The notes under the pieces: model-generated | Database searches by the model: none | What the model saw: the letters and a program-made list of their open reading frames with translations, nothing else | Told to the model about the DNA's origin: nothing | Shown here: piece by piece, positions 8,294 through 19,500 of the stretch | How the letters are laid out: every line of letters starts with the position of its first letter | Position numbering within the stretch: position 1 is the stretch's first letter | Made by a program: the position numbers and the translations under genes | NCBI GenBank assembly: GCA_017651185.1 | Contig: JAGCDJ010000029.1 | Span: 1 to 49,042, forward strand | Direction of reading: 5' to 3' | Source: Bacteroidales bacterium | Lineage (GTDB): Bacteria; Bacteroidota; Bacteroidia; Bacteroidales; ML635J-15 | DNA length: 49,042 nt

Positions 8294-10084
8294 CTAATCT
8301 AACTTCAGCACCGCTAAGAACGCCGACTGCGGCACTTCTACCGAGCCAATCTGGCGCATACGCTTCTTACCTTCCTTCTGTTTTTCAAGAAGCTTACGCT
8401 TACGGGTAATATCACCGCCATAACACTTTGCCGTAACATCCTTACGTACAGCCTTGACAGTTTCGCGGGCAATAATTTTTCCGCCAATAGCAGCCTGAAT
8501 TGCAACATCGAACTGATGGCGCGGGATAAGTTCCTTCAACTTTTCACACATCCGACGGCCAAAAGTCTGCGCATTGCTGACGTGCGTCAATGTTGACAAG
8601 GCATCAACCATTTCTCCATTCAACAGAATGTCAAGGCGAACAAGTTTCGACAGTTTATATTCCGACTGGTAGTAGTCGAACGAAGCATAACCCTTCGAGA
8701 TGCTCTTAAGTTTGTCGTAGAAGTCGAAAACGATTTCACCCAAAGGCAAATCAAAATGCAGCTCTACCCTATCGGCACTCAGATAAACCTGATTCAAGAA
8801 AGTTCCTCGCTTGTCGATGCACAATTTAATAATAGGCCCAACATAATCAGCCTTGGTGATGATGGTTCCGCGAATAAACGGTTCCTCAACGTGGTCAAGG
8901 TAGTTTGGACCTGGCATTCCCGACGGATTGTGAACCTCAACCTTCTCGCCTTTTGTCGTGTATGCAAGATACTGAACGTTAGGCACTGTGGTTATTACAT
9001 CCATCTTGAACTCACGGTCGAGACGTTCCTGCACGATTTCCATGTGAAGCAATCCTAGGAAACCGCAACGGAAACCAAATCCCAAAGCAGCCGACGATTC
9101 AAGGTCGTATGTCAGAGACGCATCGTTAAGTTGCAGTTTTTCAATAGACGCGCGGAGTTCTTCATAGTCATCAGCATCAACAGGATAAATACCGGCATAA
9201 AGCATTGGCTTAACCTCTGAGAATCCAGCAATTGCCTCGGCACAAGGTCTTTCCACATGGGTAATAGTATCGCCAACTTTTACTTCAACAGCAGTCTTAA
9301 TGCCTGAGATGATGTAACCCACATCACCAGCCGACAAGGTCTTGCGTGGAGAGTAGTCCATCTTCAGGACACCGATTTCCTCGGCATTGTACTCGCGACC
9401 TGTATTTACGAACTTAACAAGGTCCTTTGTATTAACCGTGCCGTTGAAAATACGGAAATAAACGACTATTCCACGGAAAGCATTGAAAACCGAATCGAAA
9501 ATAAGGGCTTCGAACGGAGCTTCTGGGTCACCCTTAGGCGCAGGAATCCTATTTACAATAGCCTCAAGCACCTCCTCTACCCCTTCGCCAGTCTTTCCGC
9601 TGGCACGAAGAATATCTTCACGGTCGCAACCGATAAGGTCAATAATCTGGTCCTCAACCAATTCGGGCATAGCAGCATCAAGGTCAATCTTGTTCAGCAC
9701 AGGTATAATTTCCAAATCGTGGTCAATTGCCTGATACAACACCGAAATAGTCTGTGCCTGAACGCCTTGCGTTGCATCAACAACCAGCAAAGCGCCTTCG
9801 CATGCAGCAATGGAACGACTGACCTCGTACGAAAAGTCAACATGTCCCGGAGTATCGATGAGATTCAGAACATACTTCTGTCCGTCCTTTGCCTCGTAAT
9901 CCATTTGTATGGCATGGCTCTTAATGGTAATACCGCGCTCGCGTTCCAAGTCCATGTCATCGAGAACCTGATTCTGGAAATTTCGGTCGGAAACCGTACC
10001 CGTATATTGTAAAAGACGGTCGGCCAAGGTGCTTTTTCCGTGGTCGATATGCGCTATGATGCAAAAGTTGCGTATGTTCTTCAT
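8294..10084 (-). CDS. lepA: Elongation factor 4 (LepA) GTPase
   Basis: Ribosome-associated translational GTPase of 596 residues, the normal length. The G1 motif AHIDHGKST is at residues 11-19, RGITIKSHA lies in switch [13 protein letters not shown] is G3 and NKIDLD is G4. The LepA-specific C-terminal region ends in [26 protein letters not shown]. The start is the ATG at 10084; a TTG immediately upstream is in frame but unneeded. It is a single gene on the minus strand, divergent from the BspA-like gene and convergent with the four-helix-bundle gene. A TAATTTTG box lies about 30 nt upstream on the minus strand. Confidence 0.98.
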   Translation of the reverse strand: MKNIRNFCIIAHIDHGKSTLADRLLQYTGTVSDRNFQNQVLDDMDLERERGITIKSHAIQMDYEAKDGQKYVLNLIDTPGHVDFSYEVSRSIAACEGALLVVDATQGVQAQTISVLYQAIDHDLEIIPVLNKIDLDAAMPELVEDQIIDLIGCDREDILRASGKTGEGVEEVLEAIVNRIPAPKGDPEAPFEALIFDSVFNAFRGIVVYFRIFNGTVNTKDLVKFVNTGREYNAEEIGVLKMDYSPRKTLSAGDVGYIISGIKTAVEVKVGDTITHVERPCAEAIAGFSEVKPMLYAGIYPVDADDYEELRASIEKLQLNDASLTYDLESSAALGFGFRCGFLGLLHMEIVQERLDREFKMDVITTVPNVQYLAYTTKGEKVEVHNPSGMPGPNYLDHVEEPFIRGTIITKADYVGPIIKLCIDKRGTFLNQVYLSADRVELHFDLPLGEIVFDFYDKLKSISKGYASFDYYQSEYKLSKLVRLDILLNGEMVDALSTLTHVSNAQTFGRRMCEKLKELIPRHQFDVAIQAAIGGKIIARETVKAVRKDVTAKCYGGDITRKRKLLEKQKEGKKRMRQIGSVEVPQSAFLAVLKLD

Positions 10085-10112
10085 CAACTATGAATTTTCG
10101 AAAATCAAGTCG

Positions 10113-10120
10113 CAAAATTA
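10113..10120 (-). promoter_or_regulatory. -7 box for lepA
   Basis: On the minus strand this reads TAATTTTG, matching TAnnTTTG, about 28 nt before the lepA ATG. The remainder of the 236-bp gap to the BspA-like gene is AT-rich. It holds only a weak AATATTTG box (10279-10286) that could serve the rightward gene. Confidence 0.55.
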
Positions 10121-10323
10121 CATAAAAACAGCGACTTCTAAAAATACAGGACTAACAAAACTGAAAAAATACTTTGAATGAAATCATTTACAAGTCCGCA
10201 ACATTTTAAATATCAGCGCAATAACCAACACGACCAAAATCCAGCAAAAAAATCAAAAAATATATCGCTTATAGGAATAATATTTGTATTTTTAACACCG
10301 AAAATAGACAAAACTATTCAGTT

Positions 10324-11478
10324 ATGAGGACGATTATATTAATATTAGTTAGCGCAGCAATCTTGGCACTGCCAGTTGCAGCACAGAACATAACACGCGT
10401 AGACGACAACGGCAACACGCTGTATTTCGGATTGAGGGCAAACAAGGCAAACAAGTACGACAAGGTAAAAACTCCGCCGTCATACGAAGTCATTGCTCCA
10501 CTAACCCCAGCCGTAGGCAAGTCGGAAACTGTAAAGAACGCCATTGATACGATGTGGGTGCCTTTTGTTTACGAAACCATACAAAAGTACAACAATGCCA
10601 TAAACGGAACGGTTACTGTTCCTAAGCGCATTTCCTATCAAGGAGTAAACTATCCGATTTCATGCATAGGCACACAGGCATTCAAGGACTGCAAGAAGTT
10701 AAAGAAAGTCCTTCTGCCATTGTCAGTGACAGAAATTGGAACGGAAGCATTCAGCGGATGCAGCGAACTGACCGAAATTGTACTTCCGCCAGAATTAAAG
10801 AAAATCGGAAACTTTGCATTCGAGCATTGCAAAAAAATCAAAACCATAGAGTTATATAGCGAAACTCCGCCCGAGTTAGGTCAGCATAGCGACTTCTACC
10901 TTTATGGTGTTACTCTTATAGTTCCTCCCAAGACTGCCGACATATATGGCACAAAGGAACCTTGGAGCGATGCAAAGTCGATAGTTGAACGTGCAGGAAC
11001 CTCATCGACAAACATATTCTGGACAACTGCCGAAACTGGACAGAAATTCATTTGCAAGATTACAAATCAGGATGAAGGCACTGCTTCTATAATTTCGTAT
11101 AGCATAATGACGCCATACATCAAATGCGACGAATCGTACGACGATATCTCCGGAGAAATGAAACTGCCGTATTCTGTAACAAACGAAAACATTCCATACA
11201 ACATCAACACGTTGGAACAAAATGCATTCAACAGTTGCGACATAACCAATGTAAGGATTCCTGCAACCATCACAAAAATTGAAAAAGGCGCATTCAAGAA
11301 CTGCAAAAAATTGACTTACGTAAGAATTGACGGAGGAAATGTTGAAATCGCCGACGATGCCTTTGAAGGACTTCCTGAAGATGCCGTATTATCTGTTCCA
11401 AAACTTTGCGGTTCGTACTACAAGCAAATGACCGCCTGCAAGAAATTCAAGGAGATAAAGGAAGCAATGTCGAAGTAA
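10324..11478 (+). CDS. BspA-like leucine-rich repeat secreted protein
   Basis: Protein of 384 residues with a signal peptide (LALPVAAQ). It contains LRR_5/BspA-type repeats around residues 112-175 (AFKDCKKLKKVLLPLSVTEI, AFSGCSELTEIVLPPELKKI, AFEHCKKIKTIELY) and again near 298-345 (AFNSCDITNVRIPATITKI, AFKNCKKLTYVRI). BspA-type repeats are known for surface binding and adhesion in oral and gut Bacteroidales. There is no clear T9SS tail and no lipobox, so its final location is uncertain. It appears to be monocistronic. Confidence 0.85.
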   Translation: MRTIILILVSAAILALPVAAQNITRVDDNGNTLYFGLRANKANKYDKVKTPPSYEVIAPLTPAVGKSETVKNAIDTMWVPFVYETIQKYNNAINGTVTVPKRISYQGVNYPISCIGTQAFKDCKKLKKVLLPLSVTEIGTEAFSGCSELTEIVLPPELKKIGNFAFEHCKKIKTIELYSETPPELGQHSDFYLYGVTLIVPPKTADIYGTKEPWSDAKSIVERAGTSSTNIFWTTAETGQKFICKITNQDEGTASIISYSIMTPYIKCDESYDDISGEMKLPYSVTNENIPYNINTLEQNAFNSCDITNVRIPATITKIEKGAFKNCKKLTYVRIDGGNVEIADDAFEGLPEDAVLSVPKLCGSYYKQMTACKKFKEIKEAMSK

Positions 11479-11584
11479 TTCAATGATTCAAAATTCAAAA
11501 ATTTGAAGATTTGAAGATTCAATTATTTGGAAAGTAAATGATTGAAATCCAGAGTATATGCCTTGTATTCTAAAATAAGGTGGT

Positions 11585-13378
11585 TTGAGAAATATAACCA
11601 TATATATTGCCATTCTTATTGCTGCATTATCTACCACAAACACCTATGCTCAAGTAGCATTTACTGAGAGCAATTTGCCAATTATCGTCATAAATACCTA
11701 TGGAAACACCATAAACAACGAAAAACCAGTCGGATCAAGAATGATGGTAATCTTCCATGAGGACGGTGGAAAAAACTACTTGGCTGACACATCAAAAATA
11801 CGGGCACTCAACTACAATGGCGACATAACTATAAAGATACGCGGTCACTCATCGCAACTTATAGACAAAAAGCCATATTCAATACACACAACATTGCAAT
11901 CGGGCGATAATAACAACGTCAGTTTGCTCGGACTACCAGCAGAAAACGACTGGGTACTAAACAACATTGCCTACGACCCATCATACATACGCGACTATAT
12001 TTCGTACGGATTGTCAGAACAACTAGGGAACTATGCCCCACGATGCCAGTACTGCGAAGTTGTCATCGACGGCGACTACAAGGGACTCTACATCCTAACA
12101 GAGAAAATGAAAGCCAACAAAAACAGAATAGACATAAAAAAAACTGATGAAAACTCAAAAAACACCGACTGTGGATACATATTCGAAGCAAATAGGAGTA
12201 TAAATTCAACTTCATGGATAGACTACCCTTCCAACAAATTCGGCAGCGATTCAATAATGTATTCCATAAAATACCCAAAGAAAGAAAACATCAGCAAAAA
12301 CCAACTCGAGTTTATACAAAATTTCTATCGTGACTTTACAGAAAAAGTCCATAGCCGAAACGAAAACATTGATAACGGATTCCCATCAATGATTGACATC
12401 CAGTCATTTGTCGACTTCATGCTAATCGGGGAATTCACGTCAAACGCCGACATATACCAATACAGTACATATTTTCACAAGGACATCAAAGCCAAACTTC
12501 GTGCAGGACCAGTATGGGATTTCAACCTGACATTCGGCAACGACATACGGAAAAATCGCAGTCAACACGACCTATGGCAGTTTTCAAACTACACCAACGA
12601 AGGCGCAATGTTCTGGAAAGAACTATTCAACTGCCCGACATTCCGTTGCCACCTATCTAAACGCTGGCACGAACTAACCGCAGCAGGTCAACCTTTGGAG
12701 TATAAAAGCGTATGCTCATTTATAGACGAAACCGTGTCGACACTAACCAATGCAATACAGCGCGACTGCATCAGATGGGGGAAAAACGACCAGCACGAAA
12801 GCAACATTGGCTCAATGAAAGAATGGATACGAAAACGTATCGAATGGATGAACAGCAATATAGGTTCGTGTGAGCAATGCAAATACGAAAATGTCCCCAA
12901 ACTGGTAATCTCCCGCATCAACTACAATCCTAGACATGCAGGCCCGGTCAGCAGCGACGAGTTGGAATTCATAGAAATAACAAACAACAGCGACGAACAG
13001 GTAAACCTTGCTGGAATATATTTTGGAGGAACAGGATTTAATTATGTTTTTCCTTCAAATTCCTCCCTTATGCCAAACGAAAAGGCAATAATTTGCTCCG
13101 ATAGTTTGCAATTTATCGCACACTACGGACAAATACCATTCGGGCAATACGCACGACACCTTTCAAACCAGTCGCAACGACTTGTACTATATGATGCTTG
13201 GGGAAACCTAATCGACGAAGTAACATACAGTTGCAATCCGCCTTGGCCCAAGGCGACCAACGGGCAAGGCAGTTTCCTCGAACTAAACGACCTCAACTCA
13301 GACAATAGCATTGCCAAAAACTGGCATTCTGCAAAATCCATATCACAGACTAAGCATTCACGCTCTGGACAAAAATAG
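11585..13378 (+). CDS. Secreted CotH-type kinase-like protein with lamin-tail domain (TTG start)
   Basis: Protein of 597 residues. After a signal peptide (ending TNTYAQ) comes a CotH domain at about 45-390, with IKIRGHSSQ, NDWVLNNIAYDPSYIRDYI, GDYKGLYILTEKMK and GPVWDFNLTFGND. The last carries the Asp expected in the CotH active site. A lamin-tail (LTD) domain spans about 440-597 (ELEFIEITNNSDEQVNLAG, RLVLYDAWGNLIDEV). CotH proteins are atypical protein kinases first known from spore coats; secreted LTD fusions are common in Bacteroidota. The TTG start is forced: an in-frame TAA lies 9 nt upstream, the next ATG would lose the signal peptide, and AAGG lies just before it. The 3' end runs close to the promoter of the next gene. 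Confidence 0.85.
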   Translation: MRNITIYIAILIAALSTTNTYAQVAFTESNLPIIVINTYGNTINNEKPVGSRMMVIFHEDGGKNYLADTSKIRALNYNGDITIKIRGHSSQLIDKKPYSIHTTLQSGDNNNVSLLGLPAENDWVLNNIAYDPSYIRDYISYGLSEQLGNYAPRCQYCEVVIDGDYKGLYILTEKMKANKNRIDIKKTDENSKNTDCGYIFEANRSINSTSWIDYPSNKFGSDSIMYSIKYPKKENISKNQLEFIQNFYRDFTEKVHSRNENIDNGFPSMIDIQSFVDFMLIGEFTSNADIYQYSTYFHKDIKAKLRAGPVWDFNLTFGNDIRKNRSQHDLWQFSNYTNEGAMFWKELFNCPTFRCHLSKRWHELTAAGQPLEYKSVCSFIDETVSTLTNAIQRDCIRWGKNDQHESNIGSMKEWIRKRIEWMNSNIGSCEQCKYENVPKLVISRINYNPRHAGPVSSDELEFIEITNNSDEQVNLAGIYFGGTGFNYVFPSNSSLMPNEKAIICSDSLQFIAHYGQIPFGQYARHLSNQSQRLVLYDAWGNLIDEVTYSCNPPWPKATNGQGSFLELNDLNSDNSIAKNWHSAKSISQTKHSRSGQK

Positions 13379-13421
13379 ACACTCAGGGAAGATTTGTAAA
13401 AAAACGACTTGATAAATTGAT

Positions 13422-13429
13422 TATCTTTG
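13422..13429 (+). promoter_or_regulatory. -7 box for the YfcC-type transporter gene
   Basis: TATCTTTG matches TAnnTTTG and lies 12 nt before the ATG at 13442. A start at the TTG inside this box (13427) is therefore unlikely, and the leader would be very short. Confidence 0.55.
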
Positions 13430-13441
13430 CGCCAAAATTCA

Positions 13442-15046
13442 ATGCAAATGTTCAAAAAAGTTCCACATACATACGTCATTGTGTTTTCTATAATTGTCAT
13501 TGCTGCTATTCTCACATGGATAGTACCGGCAGGACAATTCGACCGTACGCAGAAAACTCTTCCCGATGGCGGCACAACGACAGTAATCGTTGAAAATTCG
13601 TACCACGAAGTAGATGCAAGTCCACAGACATGGCAGATTTTCACAGCAATATTCGATGGTTTCAAAAAGCAAGCAGGAATAATTGCATTCATACTGCTAG
13701 TTGGCGGAAGTTTCTGGATACTGAACGAAAGTCGGGCACTGGCCGCTGGAATAAATTCATTCCTAAGGTTCAGCAAAAAGTTGGAAAAGTGCAAACTACT
13801 GCAAAAAATCGGTGTAAACAACATTATAATGCTGCTGATAATGACTTTGTTCAGCGCATTTGGAGCAATATTTGGCATGAGCGAAGAGACAATTGCCTTT
13901 GTGATAATATTTGTACCTTTGGCAATATCAATGGGGTACGACTCAATAACAGGTTTATGCCTAGTGTATGTTGCTGCACACCTTGGTTTTGCAGGCGCAA
14001 TCTTCAATCCTTTCACAATAGGAATTGCCCAAGGAATGTCGGACCTGCCATTATTCAGCGGATGGGAATACAGGTTCGTATGCTGGCTGATTATAAACGC
14101 AATAGGATTTACATTTATCCTCTGGTACGCTTCCCGCATACGAAAGAATCCGCAAAAAAGCATAACCTACACTATCGACGAATACTGGCGCAACAACAAC
14201 AGCAACCATGCAGACGACATTGAATACTATACGCCAAAATCTGCCTGGGCAAGTTACATAATAACATCAATTGCTGTGATTTTATTCTCTGTAATCTACC
14301 CAATTTCGCACCTCAAGGTCGGCAATGCGGAATTCGAATTTGCCGCCGTTCCCATTGTATCAGGGTTTTTCGTTATCACATCGCTGTTTATGCTTAGAAA
14401 GTCGGTTCATTTTTACATCATAAACCTACTATTATTCACAGTGCTTTACCTCATCGTTGGTGTAATGGGTTACGGATGGTACGTTGAAGAAATAGGCGGA
14501 CTATTCCTAGCCATGGGCATAGCGGCAGGCATAGCCATGAACAAGTCGGCAAACGACATAGTGAAAATGTTTCTCGATGGCGCAAAGGACATATTCTCGG
14601 CAGCATTCGTTGTCGGTCTTGCCGGCGGCATCATCGCCATACTCACCAACGGCAACATCATCGACACCATAATGAACGGCCTGTCGAGCGGAATGCAAGA
14701 TACAGGCAAGGAAACCTCGCTATCCATAATGTACGGCATACAGACCTTCCTGAACATTATCATACCTTCGGGGTCGGCAAAGGCAGCACTCACAATGCCA
14801 ATTATGGCGCCATTTTCAGACCTTGTAGAAATTTCACGCCAGACAACTGTACTCGCCTTCCAATTCGGCGACGGTTTCACCAACATGATAACCCCTACTT
14901 CCGGCGTACTGATTGGTGCTCTCGGAATGGCAAAAATACCATATAACCTCTGGTTCAAGTTCATCTGGAAATTCATGATTGCTCTTGTCCTGCTTGGATT
15001 CCTGCTCTGCCTGCCAACTCTGTACATGTCGTTAAACGGATTCTAG
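13442..15046 (+). CDS. YfcC-family inner-membrane transporter
   Basis: Integral membrane protein of about 534 residues with roughly 12 hydrophobic segments. The start (MFKKVPHTYVIVFSIIVIAA, then WIVPAGQF) and the C-terminal motifs (NIIIPSGSAKAALTMPIMAP, QFGDGFTNMITPTSGVLIGA) are diagnostic of the YfcC/ArcD-like family in the ion-transporter superfamily. Substrates proposed for the family include amino acids and short carboxylates; nothing here decides between them. I chose the ATG at 13442 (another at 13448 is possible) because the upstream TTG lies in the -7 box. One base separates its stop from the next ATG, so it probably leads a three-gene operon. Confidence 0.9.
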   Translation: MQMFKKVPHTYVIVFSIIVIAAILTWIVPAGQFDRTQKTLPDGGTTTVIVENSYHEVDASPQTWQIFTAIFDGFKKQAGIIAFILLVGGSFWILNESRALAAGINSFLRFSKKLEKCKLLQKIGVNNIIMLLIMTLFSAFGAIFGMSEETIAFVIIFVPLAISMGYDSITGLCLVYVAAHLGFAGAIFNPFTIGIAQGMSDLPLFSGWEYRFVCWLIINAIGFTFILWYASRIRKNPQKSITYTIDEYWRNNNSNHADDIEYYTPKSAWASYIITSIAVILFSVIYPISHLKVGNAEFEFAAVPIVSGFFVITSLFMLRKSVHFYIINLLLFTVLYLIVGVMGYGWYVEEIGGLFLAMGIAAGIAMNKSANDIVKMFLDGAKDIFSAAFVVGLAGGIIAILTNGNIIDTIMNGLSSGMQDTGKETSLSIMYGIQTFLNIIIPSGSAKAALTMPIMAPFSDLVEISRQTTVLAFQFGDGFTNMITPTSGVLIGALGMAKIPYNLWFKFIWKFMIALVLLGFLLCLPTLYMSLNGF

Positions 15047-15047
15047 T

Positions 15048-15536
15048 ATGGAAAAATACTGCACCATAGGTGATTTGAACTGGATAAACATCTTCGGTCT
15101 TGTTTCCGTTGTACTGATGCTAATAACCAACATATTGTACGCCATAAAGTTCAAAGGGCAGGAAACTAAATGCAAATGCTGCCGTTCAATGTATATTCTC
15201 GAACAAATAGGCAGATACGGGTCAATGTTCCTGATGGTTTTCAATATAGGCATCGCAGAATTTGGTTTCGCATCAAAAATATATTTTGACATATACGTAA
15301 TATCCAACATTATACTGATTGTCGCATACTGGTTTGTATATGGATTTTATTTTTATCGCCGAAAGAACTGGAAAAGCATGGCTCTTGCCATAATCCCATC
15401 GTGCATTTTCCTCATCGACGGCATTTTACTGCGACATTATCTGCTTGTAAGTTTTGCCATAATGTTCGCATTATCACATATTTGCATAACAAGGAAAGAC
15501 AATTGCGCAATAGACAACGTACAACAACAGTCATAA
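15048..15536 (+). CDS. Small integral membrane protein, unknown function
   Basis: Protein of 162 residues with about five hydrophobic segments (INIFGLVSVVLMLITNILYA, YVISNIILIVAYWFVYGFYF, SMALAIIPSCIFLIDGILL and others). A CKCC motif lies near residue 43 on a probable loop. I do not recognise the family. The start is one base after the transporter stop, and its own stop is followed one base later by the mtgA ATG. All three genes are therefore very probably cotranscribed and translationally coupled. Confidence 0.75.
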   Translation: MEKYCTIGDLNWINIFGLVSVVLMLITNILYAIKFKGQETKCKCCRSMYILEQIGRYGSMFLMVFNIGIAEFGFASKIYFDIYVISNIILIVAYWFVYGFYFYRRKNWKSMALAIIPSCIFLIDGILLRHYLLVSFAIMFALSHICITRKDNCAIDNVQQQS

Positions 15537-15537
15537 T

Positions 15538-16341
15538 ATGAGAAAGAAAAATACCAAAAAAGATTCCGCATCAAAACCGACAAAGAAAAAAGGCGGCAAA
15601 TCCGTGTTTCGCAAGATATTGAAAGCGTTACTGATAACAATCCTTTGCATTTTCGTACTCAATCTTCTTACCACAATACTCTACCGCTGGGTAAATCCTC
15701 CGATTACGCTAACAATGATTTCCCGTTCCATATTTGAAGGCGAACCACTGAAAAAGGAATGGAAATCGCTCGACGAAATTTCGCCATATCTTGTCGACGC
15801 ATCGGTAGCAAGCGAAGACAATATGTTCCTTGGTCACAACGGTTTCGACCGAGTAGCAATCGACATTGCAATAGAAGAGCACAAGTCGGGCAAAAGCAAT
15901 CGCGGAGGGAGCGGAATTTCGCAGCAGACTGCGAAGAACGTATTCCTATGGCAAGGGCATTCATGGTTGCGCAAAGGACTGGAAGTATACCAGACTTTCC
16001 TCATCGAACTATTCTGGTCAAAGGAACGCATAATGGAAGTGTACCTCAATGTCATCGAAATGGGACATGGAATCTATGGTGCCGAAGCAGCAGCACAGGA
16101 ATATTTTCACAAGAGTGCCAAAGACCTCACCAAGACCGAATCCTCGCAAATAGTAGCCGCCTACCCCAACCCACGCGACCCAAAACGCAATCCGAAAAAA
16201 TCATCGGCACGTGCAGCAAAAATCAGAAACCTAATGAACCTGATTGGACCCATAAAATTCGACAGCGAAAGCATAGAACAGTGGGAAGAACGCTACGAGA
16301 AATACAAGGACAATTACTTTGAAAAAAAGAAAGACAATTAA
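15538..16341 (+). CDS. mtgA: Monofunctional biosynthetic peptidoglycan transglycosylase
   Basis: Inner-membrane GT51 enzyme that polymerises lipid II into glycan strands; 267 residues. A Lys-rich cytoplasmic N-terminus precedes one transmembrane helix (about 28-48). GT51 motifs follow: ASEDNMFLGHNGFD with the catalytic Glu at 93, RGGSGISQQTAKNVFLW, ERIMEVYLNVIEMGHGIYGA and AAQEYFHKSAKDLT. There is no transpeptidase domain, as expected for MtgA. It is the last gene of the tight cluster with the transporter and small membrane protein. Confidence 0.95.
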   Translation: MRKKNTKKDSASKPTKKKGGKSVFRKILKALLITILCIFVLNLLTTILYRWVNPPITLTMISRSIFEGEPLKKEWKSLDEISPYLVDASVASEDNMFLGHNGFDRVAIDIAIEEHKSGKSNRGGSGISQQTAKNVFLWQGHSWLRKGLEVYQTFLIELFWSKERIMEVYLNVIEMGHGIYGAEAAAQEYFHKSAKDLTKTESSQIVAAYPNPRDPKRNPKKSSARAAKIRNLMNLIGPIKFDSESIEQWEERYEKYKDNYFEKKKDN

Positions 16342-16359
16342 CCAGACAACAAAACATCA

Positions 16360-16383
16360 AAAAACGACATTCAGGCCGTTTTT
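16360..16383 (+). terminator. Possible terminator after mtgA
   Basis: A 7-bp stem, AAAAACG/CGTTTTT, has a 10-nt loop and its own T-rich arm. It is AT-rich and weak, but lies 19 nt after the mtgA stop. The rest of the 178-bp gap before dnaE is AT-rich; TATTTTCG at 16487-16494 is a near match to a -7 box for dnaE. Confidence 0.35.
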
Positions 16384-16519
16384 GCACATTTAAGTTCCAA
16401 GTTTCTCATTGTCAAATACATTGTCGTGTTAATTACTTTTTGAAAAAAAATGCCTTCGAGAAACACACGATAATAACCAAACGCGCTATTTTCGTAGCAG
16501 GTATTTAAAGATTTGCAAG

Positions 16520-19500
16520 ATGGTTAATTTCACGCATTTACACGTTCACTCGCACTACTCTGTTCTCGACGGAATGTCGAAAGTTCCCGACTTGATAAAC
16601 AAGGCAATGAAAAACGGCATGTACGCACTTGCCCTTACCGACCATGGTAACATGTACGGAATAAAGGACCTGATGGATACAGCCAAGGATGTAAATGATA
16701 AAACCAAAGGAAAAATTAAAGAACAAGAAAAAATTCTTGCAAAAGAAGATGCTACAGAAGAGGAAAAAGCAAATGCTTCGAAAAAAATCGAAGAACTAAA
16801 GCGTCAGATATTCAAGCCGATAATCGGCATAGAAGCATATTGTGCACGCCGAACCCTCTACGACAAGGACAAGGACTACCGCGAACCATCACCCGAAAGC
16901 GGAAAAATGAAAATTGTCGACAGCAGCGGATACCACCTGATACTTCTTGCAAAAAATAAGACTGGCTATCGAAACCTGTGCAAACTCTCATCCATCGGAT
17001 TCACGCAAGGATACTATAGCACACCGCGTATCGACAAGAACGTGCTGGAACAATACCATGAGGGCATAATAGCCAGTTCCGCCTGCCTCGGAGGTGAAAT
17101 TCCACAACTCATACTTGGAAACAAACTCGAAAAGGCAGAAGAAACCATACTTTGGTTCAAACGTGTATTCGGAGACGACTTCTATATAGAACTGCAAAGG
17201 CACAAGACCGACAAACCTGGCGGTGCACGCGACACCTACGAAAAGCAGAAGGTTGTCAACGAAGTCCTTGTAAATCTGGCCCGCAAGCACGACATAAAGA
17301 TTATCGCAACCAACGATGTACACTTTGTGGAGGAAGAACATGGAGAAGCACACGAACGACTAATCTGCCTAAGCACACAGACAGAACTCAACGACCCCAA
17401 CCGAGGAATGGCATACACCAAGCAGGAATGGTTGAAGTCGCCTGAAGAAATGTGCGACATTTTCGCCGACCTTCCCGAAGCCATCGAAAACACAATGGAG
17501 GTTGCCAACAAAATTGAGGTCTACAACATTGACTCAGGCCCTATCATGCCGGCATTCCCAATTCCCGAAGACTTTGGCACAGAGGAAGAATACCGTCAGA
17601 AATTCACACATGAAGACCTTTTCAACGAATTTACCCGCGATGAAAACGGAAACGTCGTAATGTCGCAGGAAGATGCCGAAAAGAAAATAGAGAAAATCGG
17701 AGGATACGACAAACTGTACCGCATCAAACTAGAAGCAGACTACCTTGCAAAACTTGCGTGGGAAGGCGCACACAAACGCTATGGCGAAGAACTGACTCAG
17801 GAACAAATAGATAGAATCAAGTTCGAACTTCACATTATGAAGACTATGGGTTTCCCCGGATACTTCCTCATAGTACAGGACTACATACGCGGTGCTAGGG
17901 AAGAATTGGGAGTGTGGGTCGGTCCAGGCCGTGGTTCGGCCGCTGGTTCCGTAGTAGCATATTGCCTTTGGATTACCGACCTCGACCCGCTGAAGTACGA
18001 CCTGCTGTTCGAGCGTTTCCTAAATCCCGACCGTATATCGTTGCCAGATATAGATGTTGACTTTGACGATGCCGGACGAGGAAAAGTACTCGACTGGGTA
18101 ACAGAGAAATATGGAGAGGAAAAAGTTGCCCACATCATAACCTACGGAACAATGGCAACCAAGTCAGCAATTGCCGATGTAGGACGTGTTCAAGGTGTTC
18201 CGCTTCAGCGCGTAGCCGAAATAAAAGCATTGATTCCAGACAAATTCGACGATTCGCTAAAGGACGAAAAAGGGAAAACGCCCAAGGTAAACCTCAAGAA
18301 CTGCATTAAATATGTCCCTGAAATCAAGAACATAGTGGAAGGCGATGATCCAAATGTTGCTACAATGATTGAATACGCAGAAGAACTTGAAGGCACAATC
18401 CGACAAGTCGGAATACACGCCTGCGGATTCATTATCGGAGCCGACGACCTTACAAAATTCGCCCCAATCAGCACTATCGAGGACAAAGAAACAGAAAAGC
18501 GACTGCCTGTCACCCAATACGATGGACATGTAATTGAAAGCGTAGGTCTTATAAAGATGGACTTCCTCGGACTCATTACACTGTCAATAATGAAGGAAGC
18601 CGTTTCCAACATCAAGAAGGCAAAAGGTATAGACCTCGACATAAACAGCATTCCAATCGATGACCCCGAGACATACAAGATTTACTGCGCAGGAAAGACC
18701 ATCGGTATATTCCAGTTTGAATCGCCTGGAATGCAGAAATACCTGCGCGAACTCCAGCCATCCGTAATCGAGGACCTAATAGCAATGAACGCCCTCTACC
18801 GTCCAGGACCTATAGGATACATTCCGCAGTTTATCGCCCGCAAGCACGGCAAGGAACCTATTACCTACGACATACCAATAATGGAGAAATACCTGAAGGA
18901 CACATACGGAATTACCGTATACCAAGAGCAGGTAATGCTTCTGTCGCGACTGCTAGCCGATTTCACTCGAGGTGAAAGCGATGCTTTGCGTAAGGCAATG
19001 GGAAAGAAGAAAAAGGACATAGTTGATGCAATGAAACCAAAGTTCATCGAAGGCGGGAAAAAGAATGGACACGACCCGAAGATTCTTGAAAAAATCTGGG
19101 GAGACTGGGAAAGTTTTGCTTCGTATGCATTCAACAAATCACATGCCGCCTGCTACGCATGGGTTTCGTACCAGACCGCATACCTAAAAGCACACTACCC
19201 TGCCGAATTTATGGCAGCCAACCTCACGCTCAACAAGGACGACATCACCGAAGTCACAAAACTGATGAGCGAATGCAAGAATATGAAAATAAACGTATTG
19301 TCGCCAGATATCAACGAAAGTGACCTGAACTTTACGGTAACAAAGAGCGGAGACATACGTTTTGGTTTGGGCGGAGTAAAAGGCGTTGGCGAAGGCGCTG
19401 TAATGGCTATAATTTCGGAACGCGAAGCAAACGGACCATACAAGGACATCTTCGACTTTGTATCACGCGTAAACCTCCAGTCGGTAAACAAAAAGACCAT

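Noticed and set aside
13123..14163. Minus-strand frame of 346 codons
   Set aside because: It spans parts of two clear plus-strand genes (CotH-LTD and YfcC-type) and shows no domain.
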